The position numbers were made by a program, and so were the translations under genes. This document shows, in pieces, positions 52,085 through 59,929 of a DNA stretch of 64,000 bases. The stretch spans positions 1 to 64,000 of the forward strand of contig CAZGCI010000004.1 of the NCBI GenBank assembly GCA_964524185.1, in the 5' to 3' direction. Position 1 is the first letter of the stretch; the number at the start of each line of letters is the position of its first letter. This stretch comes from Thiohalocapsa sp964524185. Its GTDB lineage: Bacteria > Pseudomonadota > Gammaproteobacteria > Chromatiales > Chromatiaceae. The notes under the pieces are model-generated. The model saw only the letters and a list, made by a program, of their open reading frames with translations. It ran no database searches and was not told where the DNA came from.

Positions 52085-53545
52085 CTACGCCTGCGCATGT
52101 GACGGCTTCCACGCCACATCCAACTGTCGGGCGGCGCGCACATCGTCCAGCCGGCGCACGGGGAGCGTGTGCGGCGCCTGCTTGAGTGTCTCCGGGCTTT
52201 TTTGCGCCTCCGCGCGGATTTTGGTCATGGCGTCCACAAACCCGTCGAGGGCCTCCTTCGGCTCGGTTTCAGTGGGTTCGATGAGTAAGCACTCGGGCAC
52301 CAGCAGCGGGAAGTAGGTCGTCGGCGCATGGAAGCCATAGTCCAGTAGCCGCTTGGCGAAATCCATGGCGTTGCACCCGTACTGTTTGGCTTCCTGCTTG
52401 AGCGTGACGATGAACTCGTGGCTCGCACGGCGCTCCGGATAGGCGGGCGCAAAGCCGGCGTCTTTGAGTCGCGCCAACAAGTAGTTGGCGTTCAGGGTGG
52501 CGTACTCGGATACCCGGCGCATACCCTCGGCGCCGAGCAGCCGGGCGTAAATGTAGGCCCGGAGTAGGATACCCATGTTGCCGCCGAAGGCTGTCATGCG
52601 GCCGATGGACTCGGGGCGATCCGTCTCGACCTGCCAGTGATAGTCACCGCCCTCCTTCACCACCAACGGCACCGGCAAGTACGGTTCCAGGCGCTTGGAC
52701 ACGCCCACTGGCCCCGCACCTGGTCCACCGCCGCCGTGGGGTGTGGAGAAGGTCTTGTGCAGATTCATGTGGATGACGTCAAAGCCCATGTCACCGGGGC
52801 GCACCTTTCCCAAGATGGCGTTCAGGTTGGCGCCGTCGTAGTAGAGGAGGCCGCCGGCCTCATGCACGGTCTCAGCGATGGCCTGGATGTTGCGGTCGAA
52901 GACGCCGACGGTGCTCGGGTTGGTGAGCATGATGCCGGCGGTCTGCGGACCCACGGCGTCGCGCAGCGCCGCGATGTCGACATCGCCGTTGCTGCCGGTG
53001 GGGATCTCGCGCACCTGGAAACCAGCCATGATGGCCGAGGCGGGGTTGGTGCCGTGGGCGGCATCCGGCACCAGAATCTCGCGGCGCTCGCTATCACCGC
53101 GGGCGTCGTGATAGGCGCGGATCATCATGACGCCGGCGAGCTCGCCCTGGGCGCCGGCGGCGGGCGCGAGCGAGACGGCGTGCATACCGGTGACGATCTT
53201 CAGCATGTCCTGCAGCTCGTGCAGGCAGGCCATGATGCCCTGGCTGTGTGATTCCGGCGCCGCTGGATGTCGGCCAAGAAACCCTGGCAGCGAAGCCAGG
53301 CTGTTGCAGGCTCGCGGGTTGTACTTCATCGTGCACGAGCCGAGCGGATAGAAGTGCGTATCGATGGCGAAGTTCTGCTGCGACAGCCGTGTGTAGTGGC
53401 GCACGGCCTGAAGCTCTGATACCTCCGGCAGCGGCGCGCGGGACCGGCGGCGAAGCTCAGTGGGCAGAGCCGAGATATCGGCCATCTTCAGCGGGGCCTG
53501 GGCGGTGGCCGTGCGGCCTGGACGGGATTGCTCTTGGATCAGCAT
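52085..53545 (-). CDS. gcvPB: Glycine dehydrogenase (decarboxylating) subunit 2
   Basis: A protein of 486 residues, the PLP-bearing C-terminal half of the P protein in the two-subunit form. LGSCTMKYNPR, APAAGAQGELAG, and NLHKTFSTPHGGGGPGAG with the PLP lysine are diagnostic. With GcvPA it decarboxylates glycine and passes the aminomethyl group to lipoylated GcvH. The ATG at 53545 has GGAG eight bases upstream. Unlike most clusters, gcvPA is not directly adjacent: a tpx gene lies between them. Confidence 0.95.
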   Translation of the reverse strand: MLIQEQSRPGRTATAQAPLKMADISALPTELRRRSRAPLPEVSELQAVRHYTRLSQQNFAIDTHFYPLGSCTMKYNPRACNSLASLPGFLGRHPAAPESHSQGIMACLHELQDMLKIVTGMHAVSLAPAAGAQGELAGVMMIRAYHDARGDSERREILVPDAAHGTNPASAIMAGFQVREIPTGSNGDVDIAALRDAVGPQTAGIMLTNPSTVGVFDRNIQAIAETVHEAGGLLYYDGANLNAILGKVRPGDMGFDVIHMNLHKTFSTPHGGGGPGAGPVGVSKRLEPYLPVPLVVKEGGDYHWQVETDRPESIGRMTAFGGNMGILLRAYIYARLLGAEGMRRVSEYATLNANYLLARLKDAGFAPAYPERRASHEFIVTLKQEAKQYGCNAMDFAKRLLDYGFHAPTTYFPLLVPECLLIEPTETEPKEALDGFVDAMTKIRAEAQKSPETLKQAPHTLPVRRLDDVRAARQLDVAWKPSHAQA

Positions 53546-53691
53546 GCGGGCGGCTCCGATGGGGATTCTAGGCAAGGCTGGCGACGCGCATCGCGACGGG
53601 CCGAGCGGGCAATGCGGGCGCAGAGGGGCGAGTGCTGCAGGCCCTGAGCAAGTGTCTGCCCCGGGCCTTACCCCCCTGCTGAACGCTCCGT

Positions 53692-54192
53692 CTAGCCCAG
53701 CGCTTTCAATGCTGCGTCGTAATCGGGCTCTTCGCCAATCTCTGGCACCAGCTGCGTGTAGGTGACCTGGCCGGCGGCATCCAGCACGACGACGGCACGG
53801 GCCGTGATGCCCGCGAGCGGGCCGTCTTCGATCAGTACGCCGTAGTCTTTGGCGAAGTTCCTCGAGCGCATCATTGACAGCGGATGGACGTTCTCGATCC
53901 CCTCGGTGGTGCAGAAGCGGCCCACGGCGAAGGGCAGATCGGCGGAGACCACCAGGCAGACGGCGTCGCTGCGTTCGGCGAAGGACTCGTTGAACTTGCG
54001 TGTGGAGGTGGCACAGACGGGTGTGTCCAAGCTCGGTACGATATTGATCAGGATCTTCTTACCGGCAAAGTCCGCCAGTGTTTTATCGCCCAGGTCTTTA
54101 TCGACCAATTTGAAATCCGGGGCTGGGCTGCCGACGGCGGGTAGCTCGCCAGCGAGCTTGACGGGGTTGCCTTGGAGAGCGGTCTGGGGCAT
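53692..54192 (-). CDS. tpx: Thiol peroxidase (2-Cys peroxiredoxin, Tpx)
   Basis: A protein of 166 residues, thioredoxin-dependent, reducing H2O2 and alkyl hydroperoxides. The peroxidatic Cys60 lies in VPSLDTPVCATS and the resolving Cys94 in GRFCTTEGI, the Tpx spacing. In E. coli Tpx is partly periplasmic by fractionation but has no signal peptide; none is seen here. It starts at ATG 54192 (a GTG directly before it is in frame). It lies on the same strand between gcvPA (165 bases upstream) and gcvPB (146 bases downstream), so it is probably on the gcv transcript, perhaps with its own promoter. Confidence 0.95.
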   Translation of the reverse strand: MPQTALQGNPVKLAGELPAVGSPAPDFKLVDKDLGDKTLADFAGKKILINIVPSLDTPVCATSTRKFNESFAERSDAVCLVVSADLPFAVGRFCTTEGIENVHPLSMMRSRNFAKDYGVLIEDGPLAGITARAVVVLDAAGQVTYTQLVPEIGEEPDYDAALKALG

Positions 54193-54357
54193 CACAATGA
54201 CCTGCTAGTGTTGAGGAGCATCTACGCTCGTGAGCTTGACAACAGCCGGGCGCGGTTCGCAGCATCGACCTCCCGTGTGGTCTAAGGCGTCGTGAGTCAC
54301 GGTTGCAGACGCCGGGTGCGCAGGCGACAAGTCCTCCCGGACCTGCAGCGTTCCGCA

Positions 54358-55728
54358 CTAAGTCTTGGCAGCCACCGCTTTCGCGAGTGCATCGCGGAAG
54401 ACAACCATGTCGTCCTCGGTGCGCAGTTCCGTGGCACAGACCAAGACCGTCGCGCCCAGCTCTGGGTATTCGGCGCCGAGGTCGAAGCCCCCGAGGATGT
54501 CTTGCGCTGCGAGTGCGCCCAATAAGTCTGTCGTCGGTGCCGGTAGCCTGAGCGCCTGTTCGTGGAAAACAGGCCCAGAGAACAGCGGCTCGACTCCGGG
54601 GATCGCGCACAGGAGCTCGGTGAGTTGGCGTGTGTTCGCGTGACAGCTTGCAGCGACGCGCTCCAATCCCGCTGCGCCGAGAATGGCCATGTGGATGGTG
54701 GCGGCGGTCACCAACAGGCCCTGGTTGGTGCAGATGTTCGACGTGGCCTTGGAGCGGCGGATGTGTTGCTCGCGGGCCTGCAGGGTGAGCGTGTAGCCGA
54801 CCTTGCCATCGGCATCGAGCGTCTTGCCGGCGATGCGTCCCGGCAACTGGCGAATGAAGTCCTGCTGACAGGTCAGAAAGCCGAGATAGGGCCCGCCGGA
54901 GGCGAGCGGCATGCCCAGCGGCTGGCCCTCGCCGCAGGCAATATCTGCGCCAGTCTCGCCCCAATCGCCGGGCGGGCGCAACAGCGCCAACGCCACGGGG
55001 TTCACGACGGCGATGACCAGCATGTTTCGCTGGTGGGCCCAGTCGGTAACCGCGTCCACGTCCTCCATCACACCGAAGAAGTTGGGCTGCGGTAACACCA
55101 CGGCGGCGAAGTCGCCATCGGCGGCGGCAGACTCGAACTGTCCGACGGGCGTCTGGCCGGTGGTCCGCTCGAAGTCGACTTCCACCAACTCGATGCCCTG
55201 GTTGCCGACCAGGCCGCGGGCGGTACGCCGGTAGGCCGGGTGCAAGTTGCGCGGCACCAGTACGCGCTTGCTCGCGTTCTTGCGGTTCGCGCGGACCGCC
55301 ATCAGCACTGCTTCCGCCAGTGCCGAGGCACCGTCGTAGAGCGACGCATTGGAGACGTCCATGCCGGTGAGCGCCGTCATCATCGATTGAAATTCATACA
55401 GCACCTGCAGCGTGCCCTGACTGGCCTCCGCCTGGTAGGGCGTATAGGCGCTGTAGAATTCTCCGCGGGTGGTGAGCTGCCAGACTGCGGCGGGTATGTG
55501 GTGATCATAGGCACCGGCGCCGATGAAGCACAGCGGTTGGCCGTCAACCCGGGCGCGGTCCTGCATCAGCCGGGTCACCTCCATTTCGGACAGGCCGGGC
55601 GGAATGCCGTCGAGCCCCTTGGCGCGCAATGCAGACGGGATTTCGTCGAATAGGTCTTCAATGTGCTTAGCGCCGATGGCGGCGAGCATCTCGGCCACGT
55701 CGGCCTCGGTGTGGGGTATGAACGGCAT
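54358..55728 (-). CDS. gcvPA: Glycine dehydrogenase (decarboxylating) subunit 1
   Basis: A protein of 456 residues, the N-terminal half of the two-subunit P protein. It begins MPFIPHTEADVAEMLAAIG and contains the AAVWQLTTRGEFYSAYTPYQAE motif, DVSNASLYDGASALAEA and ATSNICTNQGLL, all typical of GcvPA. It has no PLP lysine of its own and pairs with GcvPB. The start at 55728 is chosen by homology; a longer upstream frame has no support. It follows gcvH after 128 bases. Confidence 0.95.
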   Translation of the reverse strand: MPFIPHTEADVAEMLAAIGAKHIEDLFDEIPSALRAKGLDGIPPGLSEMEVTRLMQDRARVDGQPLCFIGAGAYDHHIPAAVWQLTTRGEFYSAYTPYQAEASQGTLQVLYEFQSMMTALTGMDVSNASLYDGASALAEAVLMAVRANRKNASKRVLVPRNLHPAYRRTARGLVGNQGIELVEVDFERTTGQTPVGQFESAAADGDFAAVVLPQPNFFGVMEDVDAVTDWAHQRNMLVIAVVNPVALALLRPPGDWGETGADIACGEGQPLGMPLASGGPYLGFLTCQQDFIRQLPGRIAGKTLDADGKVGYTLTLQAREQHIRRSKATSNICTNQGLLVTAATIHMAILGAAGLERVAASCHANTRQLTELLCAIPGVEPLFSGPVFHEQALRLPAPTTDLLGALAAQDILGGFDLGAEYPELGATVLVCATELRTEDDMVVFRDALAKAVAAKT

Positions 55729-55856
55729 ATCGGATCTGTTTGGTCGTCGCGGGGTCCAGCGTCCGTCTGGCCCGAAATTGGAGGGAGCGAGCAAGGCGCC
55801 AAACCCGGATAGCATCTGGCTTGGGCCACAAACAGTGGCCCCCGGGGGGCGCTGAC

Positions 55857-56249
55857 TCAGGCCTCGTCGGCAACCGCCTGTTGGTAGGCGTCCGCAGCGA
55901 GCAGGCCTGCGGTCGGGTCATCACCCGCGAGCTTGAGCTGGAAGATCCAACCCTCGCCGTAGGGGTCCGAGTTGATGTGCTCAGGCGTGGCGTCCAGGGA
56001 CTCGTTGATGGCGACAACCTCGCCCGCCACTGGTGCGTAGATATCGGACGCGGCCTTGACCGATTCAACCACGGCGCAGGCGTCCTTTGCCGCGAAGTGC
56101 TTGCCGACTTCCGGCAATTCCACGAAGACAAGATCGCCCAGGGCGTCCTGCGCGTGGTCCGTGATGCCGACGGTGACGGTGCCGTCGCCGTTGTCACGGA
56201 CCCACTCATGCGTCTCGGTGTATTTCAGGTCGGCGGGGATGTCGCTCAT
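55857..56249 (-). CDS. gcvH: Glycine cleavage system H protein
   Basis: A protein of 130 residues, the mobile lipoyl carrier of the glycine cleavage system. The lipoylated lysine is Lys65 in VVESVKAASD, with GITDHAQDALGDLVFVELP before it. AGLLAADAYQQ is near the C-terminus. A strong AGAGGAG ribosome-binding site precedes the ATG. It lies 99 bases after gcvT. Confidence 0.97.
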   Translation of the reverse strand: MSDIPADLKYTETHEWVRDNGDGTVTVGITDHAQDALGDLVFVELPEVGKHFAAKDACAVVESVKAASDIYAPVAGEVVAINESLDATPEHINSDPYGEGWIFQLKLAGDDPTAGLLAADAYQQAVADEA

Positions 56250-56348
56250 CGCTGGCTCCTCTTGTGCCCGGTCTGGGCTCGGTTCCGGTTACAGGGGCGA
56301 TTGTGGCTGGTGCCGACGTCGGCGCGCGTTTGCCCCGCGCCGACCGGC

Positions 56349-57452
56349 TTACAACGCGATTTTGGGTTGGCCGTTACGCACGAACGGGGGTTTGACGACG
56401 CGTGCCGGCACCGCTCGGCCACGGATATCGACGGCGATCTCGCCGGCATCCGCTGCGGTGGCGGCAGCGTCCACACGCGCTAGGGCGATGGAGCGCTCGA
56501 GGGTTGGCGAGAAGCCGCCGGAGGTCACCTCACCCGCTGGAGCGCCGTCCAGCAACACCTGTTGATGCGCCCGCAGCACGCCTCGGCCCGTGAGCAGGAG
56601 GCCAACAAAACAGGGTAGGTCGGTCGCCTCCCGACGCGCCTCCAGCGCCTTGCGGCCCAGGAAGTTGCGCTCAGCCGGTTGCCAGGCGACGGTCCAACCG
56701 AGCCCGGCCGACAGTGGGTCGGTTGCGTCGTCCATGTCTTGACCGTAAAGGTTCATTCCTGCCTCGAGCCGCAAGGTATCCCGTGCACCCAGCCCGCAGG
56801 GTGCCGCGCCGGCTTCCAGCAGCCCCTGCCATAGCGCGGGGACAGCGTCGGCGGGCAGGATGATCTCGAAGCCGTCCTCGCCGGTATAGCCTGTGCGGCC
56901 CAAAAGCCAGTCGTCGCCCTCCACGGCGTGAAAGGGTTTCAGTGCCATAGCCGCCTCACGGATGGATGCCGGCAGCAGGGGCTCGGCCAGGCTGCGAGCG
57001 GCAGGGCCCTGCACGGCGAGCATGGCAAGGTCGTCACGGCGGCTGATCTGGACGTCAAAGCCCGCGGCTCGGTCCCGCATCCAGGCGAGATCTTTGTCGG
57101 CAGTGGCGGCGTTCACCACCGGCCGGTAGCGCCCGGGCGCGAGGAAGTAGCAAATCAGGTCGTCAACAACACCAGCGTGCTCGTTCAACATGCAGCTGTA
57201 GAGTGCGCGACCCGGCTCGACGAGCTTGTTGACGTCGTTGGCTAGCAGGTACTGGAGATAGGGCTTGGCGGCGGCGCCGGTGATGTCCACCGGCTGCATA
57301 TGCGAGACGTCGAAGACGCCCACATGCCGCCGCACCGCGTGATGCTCGTCGAGCTGGGAGCCATAGTGCAGCGGCATATCCCAGCCGCCGAAGGGCACGA
57401 TTTTGGCGCTGAGGGCAATGTGGGCGGCATAAAGGGGCGTCTTGGAACCCAT
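56349..57452 (-). CDS. gcvT: Aminomethyltransferase (glycine cleavage T protein)
   Basis: A protein of 367 residues. It moves the methylene group from the H protein to tetrahydrofolate and releases ammonia. FGGWDMPLHYG, VGVFDVSHM, YTGEDGFEI and the DTLRLEAGMNLYGQDMDD folate-site region are conserved. A GGGAG ribosome-binding site lies about eight bases before the ATG. It is the first gene behind the tandem glycine riboswitch. Confidence 0.97.
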   Translation of the reverse strand: MGSKTPLYAAHIALSAKIVPFGGWDMPLHYGSQLDEHHAVRRHVGVFDVSHMQPVDITGAAAKPYLQYLLANDVNKLVEPGRALYSCMLNEHAGVVDDLICYFLAPGRYRPVVNAATADKDLAWMRDRAAGFDVQISRRDDLAMLAVQGPAARSLAEPLLPASIREAAMALKPFHAVEGDDWLLGRTGYTGEDGFEIILPADAVPALWQGLLEAGAAPCGLGARDTLRLEAGMNLYGQDMDDATDPLSAGLGWTVAWQPAERNFLGRKALEARREATDLPCFVGLLLTGRGVLRAHQQVLLDGAPAGEVTSGGFSPTLERSIALARVDAAATAADAGEIAVDIRGRAVPARVVKPPFVRNGQPKIAL

Positions 57453-57488
57453 GTGGGGTCTCCCGGTCGGTTGGACACGCAGCGACGT

Positions 57489-57745
57489 GCGGGGCTGTCA
57501 CCCCGCATGCCGCCCCTCTGTCCTGAACCTGAGAGTTTGCAGTGTGGTTGCCGAACCGCCACTGCTGCCCCGTCGGTGGGCCGGCTGCGATGACGCGCGA
57601 GCCGGCCGCTCTCCAGAGTCGGTACTTGGTGCCGCGGTCCATTTGCCTGAGCGATTCCGGGCGGTGTTGCGCCTTCGGCGCCAGCTGTGGTCAGGGTTTT
57701 TCGCCCCCGAGCCCGCAGCCGGTCTCTCCCGCGGCTCCGAAACCG
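57489..57745 (-). promoter_or_regulatory. Tandem glycine riboswitch in the gcvT leader
   Basis: Read on the minus strand. The first aptamer opens with GGGAGAG (57724-57730), continues with the GCCGAAGGC core (57671-57679) and closes with CTCAGGCAAATGGAC (57637-57651). The second opens with TCTGGAGAGCGGCC (57604-57617), has CCCACCGACGGGGCAGC (57564-57580) and ends with AAACTCTCAGG and CAGGACAGAGG (57515-57538). These are the conserved elements of the two cooperative glycine aptamers. A GCGGGG/CCCCGC hairpin (57489-57506) between them and the gcvT ribosome-binding site is a candidate expression platform; no T-tract follows it. In other bacteria glycine binding switches gcv expression on. Confidence 0.93.
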
Positions 57746-57752
57746 AGCCCCG

Positions 57753-57781
57753 ACTATAACCGCGCCGACACAGGCTGCCAA
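57753..57781 (-). promoter_or_regulatory. Near-consensus sigma70 promoter of the gcv operon
   Basis: On the minus strand TTGGCA (57776-57781) and TATAGT (57753-57758) are separated by exactly 17 bases. Transcription would start near 57746, a few bases before the first riboswitch aptamer, so promoter and riboswitch support each other. Confidence 0.75.
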
Positions 57782-57817
57782 GCTTGCACCCGGCGGCGGG
57801 CGCGCTGCTCGCGCGTG

Positions 57818-58717
57818 TCAGCGGCAGCGTCGCGCGCCAGCGGCGAGCTTCTCGTCGTAGCGATTGGCCCGATAGCCGGCGCCGTTGTAGCCCTTGGCGA
57901 AGCTCGCCCAGCGCCCGGCCCGCAGGTGACTCATCAGGTCGTTATTGTCGATGAAGGCAAGCATGTGGTTGAACTGCGCCTTCTCGCCGGTGAAGTTCTC
58001 GACCACGAACTGCTCCATGCTCTCACAGCCGGCCACGGTGTAATTGAAGCCCATCACCTGCCCGAGTCCCCAGCTCGCAGACTTGAGCGCCTGGCGTGGG
58101 TCGAACTCCATCGCGTCTTGCAGGCGTCCCCATTCGGCGCTGCCGCCCTTGTATAGGCTGCGGTTCCAGCGGCGGGAGCTCAGGTCGGGTCGGGTCTTGC
58201 TGACCGGCAGAGGCGTGAGCTTGTAGAACCAGTGGGCCTCGAACAGGATCTTGGGCCGCGCCGGCGGTGGCTCCCGAAGCAGAAAGCCGGAGCCCGCCGA
58301 CTCGACGCGTAACACAGCGCGCAAGTGACACGGATTGACGTTCCAAACGTCGGCGAGTTCCGCGATGTCATCGTCGGTGATGGCGGATTGTCCGGGTATG
58401 GGACCCGCCCATGAGACCGGCACGAAACGGCCGTCTGGCGTTTCGCTCGGATAATCGTAGATGAAGGGCGGCTCGTGTTCGATGTCCACGCGCGGCGGCC
58501 GATCGGGGATGATCACATCTGCAGGCTGCGGCGCGGCGGTGGTGTCGTCGGCCGTCGCGGCAGGATCTGTAGGCGCTGTGTCTGCGCCATGTTCACCGTT
58601 GGCCTCACTGTCGGCTGAAAAGACGGCTCGCGTCGCGTCGCCCCGGAAGAGCGCGAGCAAATCCTCGCGGGCTTGCTCCAAGATGCGATCCACCTGTGCT
58701 TCGATGTCGATGGACAT
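57818..58717 (-). CDS. N-acetylmuramidase-domain protein (phage-endolysin-like, DUF3380)
   Basis: A protein of 299 residues. Residues 110-295 match the N-acetylmuramidase family found in phage endolysins: LRAVLRVESAGSGF with the probable catalytic Glu139, PKILFEAHWFYKLT, FDPRQALKSASWGLGQVMGFNY and WASFAKGYNGAGY. It should cleave the glycan strand of peptidoglycan. The N-terminal ~100 residues are different: a short helix, then an acidic Ala/Thr/Asp-rich linker. There is no signal peptide or membrane segment. No other phage gene is nearby. An AGGA site supports ATG 58717. It may be a domesticated endolysin or an exported effector; the export route is unknown. Confidence 0.82.
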   Translation of the reverse strand: MSIDIEAQVDRILEQAREDLLALFRGDATRAVFSADSEANGEHGADTAPTDPAATADDTTAAPQPADVIIPDRPPRVDIEHEPPFIYDYPSETPDGRFVPVSWAGPIPGQSAITDDDIAELADVWNVNPCHLRAVLRVESAGSGFLLREPPPARPKILFEAHWFYKLTPLPVSKTRPDLSSRRWNRSLYKGGSAEWGRLQDAMEFDPRQALKSASWGLGQVMGFNYTVAGCESMEQFVVENFTGEKAQFNHMLAFIDNNDLMSHLRAGRWASFAKGYNGAGYRANRYDEKLAAGARRCR

Positions 58718-58928
58718 GTCAGGGATCCTCGTCGGTTTCGCTGCGCGGGCGAGGAGGCAGCTGCCAGGAGTCGCGAACCGCACAATCCCAGGCGGCACAT
58801 GCTGGCAAGCCGCCACGTTGCGGGAGTATAGGCCTCAGAGGCCCGGCCTTTCCGTCCAGTGTGGGCCGCCTTGTGTGCCCGGGTGCCGTGCAGCCGCAGA
58901 AACCTGCTGGCGCCGCGACCTGCGTCCG

Positions 58929-59489
58929 TCAGCTGTCCGCTTTGTCCTTGGCCTGGGGCCGGCGGAAGGTGAGGTTGCCGCACTCGGCGCACGCCGGGAT
59001 GCGCCCGCTTCGGGTGAAGCGGGTTTCGGCGCCGCACTTGTCGCAGATAAGCGTGCCGGGGCCGGTGATCTGCCCGGCTTGATAGAGGCTCGCCTGGCGT
59101 GCGCGCTCGGCCCATTGTTTGAGCTGTAAGCTGGTTTGGTCGGCGACGCTGGTAAACGCGTCGAGCATGCGTTGCTCGATGAGCTCGAGGTCGAAGCGCC
59201 ACCACTCGCGCAGATCCTCGCCGGTCTCAACGAGCCAGTGCGCTGCGTCCTCAACATCGCGCTCCACGTAGTCCGTCAGCTTGGCGGCCTCTTCTCGCGT
59301 GAGCTCGCCGAGCTCCACCATGTTGTCGCGAACCTGCTCCAGCATATGCCGGAGCTTCGGAGTGGTCTCCTCAGCCTGTTGCTGGGCCTGCTCGATGCCC
59401 TCGCGGGTGCGTTTGAGCATCTCGTCATAGGCCTCCACCAAGCGGTCGGTGGTGCTGGCTTCGTCGTGACGCTGGTTGCCGTCTGTCAT
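58929..59489 (-). CDS. Zinc-ribbon protein of the YbeL/DUF1451 family
   Basis: A protein of 186 residues. The first ~145 are almost entirely helical and highly charged (AYDEMLKRTREGIEQAQQQAEETTPKL... type, probably coiled coil). A C-terminal zinc ribbon follows with CDKCGAETRF and CAECGNLTF, two C-x2-C knuckles 18 residues apart. This order is that of the YbeL family, whose function is unknown. GGAGAA five bases before ATG 59489 fixes the start. It lies 211 bases upstream of the muramidase gene on the same strand. Confidence 0.85.
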   Translation of the reverse strand: MTDGNQRHDEASTTDRLVEAYDEMLKRTREGIEQAQQQAEETTPKLRHMLEQVRDNMVELGELTREEAAKLTDYVERDVEDAAHWLVETGEDLREWWRFDLELIEQRMLDAFTSVADQTSLQLKQWAERARQASLYQAGQITGPGTLICDKCGAETRFTRSGRIPACAECGNLTFRRPQAKDKADS

Positions 59490-59929
59490 GGCGTTCTCCG
59501 TCCGGTGCTGGTTCCCGCATGTGCCGGGAAGCCCTACCTCCAAGTCTGAGCGATGGGGCGGAAATGGCAAGGGTGCGGTTTGCGCAGGCGGTCCTTCACA
59601 GGGGTCGGCCTGGGACGGGTCGGTCTGGCATGGGGCCTCGCTGAGTGACAGTCCAGAAACAACATAAACCTGACCACAGACGAAACGGGGCTACGAGAAG
59701 CGCGAACTACGCGAAAGTAATCCAGATCTTGCGGACATCTCCGGAATTTTCGCGCTTTTCGCGTGTTTCGTAGTGAAGAGAAGATGCACCGCTTGTTGAA
59801 TCGTTGCTGAGGTCGAAGCCGCTGCGCTGGCCCCCTTTGCCCATCCCGAGTGCCGGGTTAGACTGACCAGCCAATTCCCGCCGAGGGTGCGTCCGCTGTG
59901 CACATCGGCCCCGCCGCAGTACCCGCACC
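59490..59929. other. 440-base divergent gap before ppc
   Basis: This is the control region between the leftward zinc-ribbon gene and rightward ppc. The central part (about 59660-59790) is clearly richer in A and T than its surroundings and carries the 27-bp CGCGAA inverted repeat listed separately. No coding sequence is supported, and I could not assign the ppc promoter. Confidence 0.5.
59691..59773. repeat. 27-bp imperfect inverted repeat with phased CGCGAA units
   Basis: The left arm (59691-59717) and the reverse complement of the right arm (59747-59773) agree at 20 of 27 positions, with a 29-base loop. Each arm is built of three 9-base steps ending in ACGA/CGCGAA, so the CGCGAA motif repeats every nine bases on one face. 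It lies in an AT-richer patch of the gap before ppc and could be an interspersed intergenic repeat or a protein-binding site. Confidence 0.7.

Noticed and set aside
52195..52206. T-run resembling a terminator tail
   Set aside because: It lies inside the gcvPB coding sequence with no adjoining stem.
57818..59489. Prophage remnant suggested by the endolysin-type gene
   Set aside because: There is no second phage gene, att duplication or integrase, and composition is like the neighbours, so only the single domesticated gene is supported.
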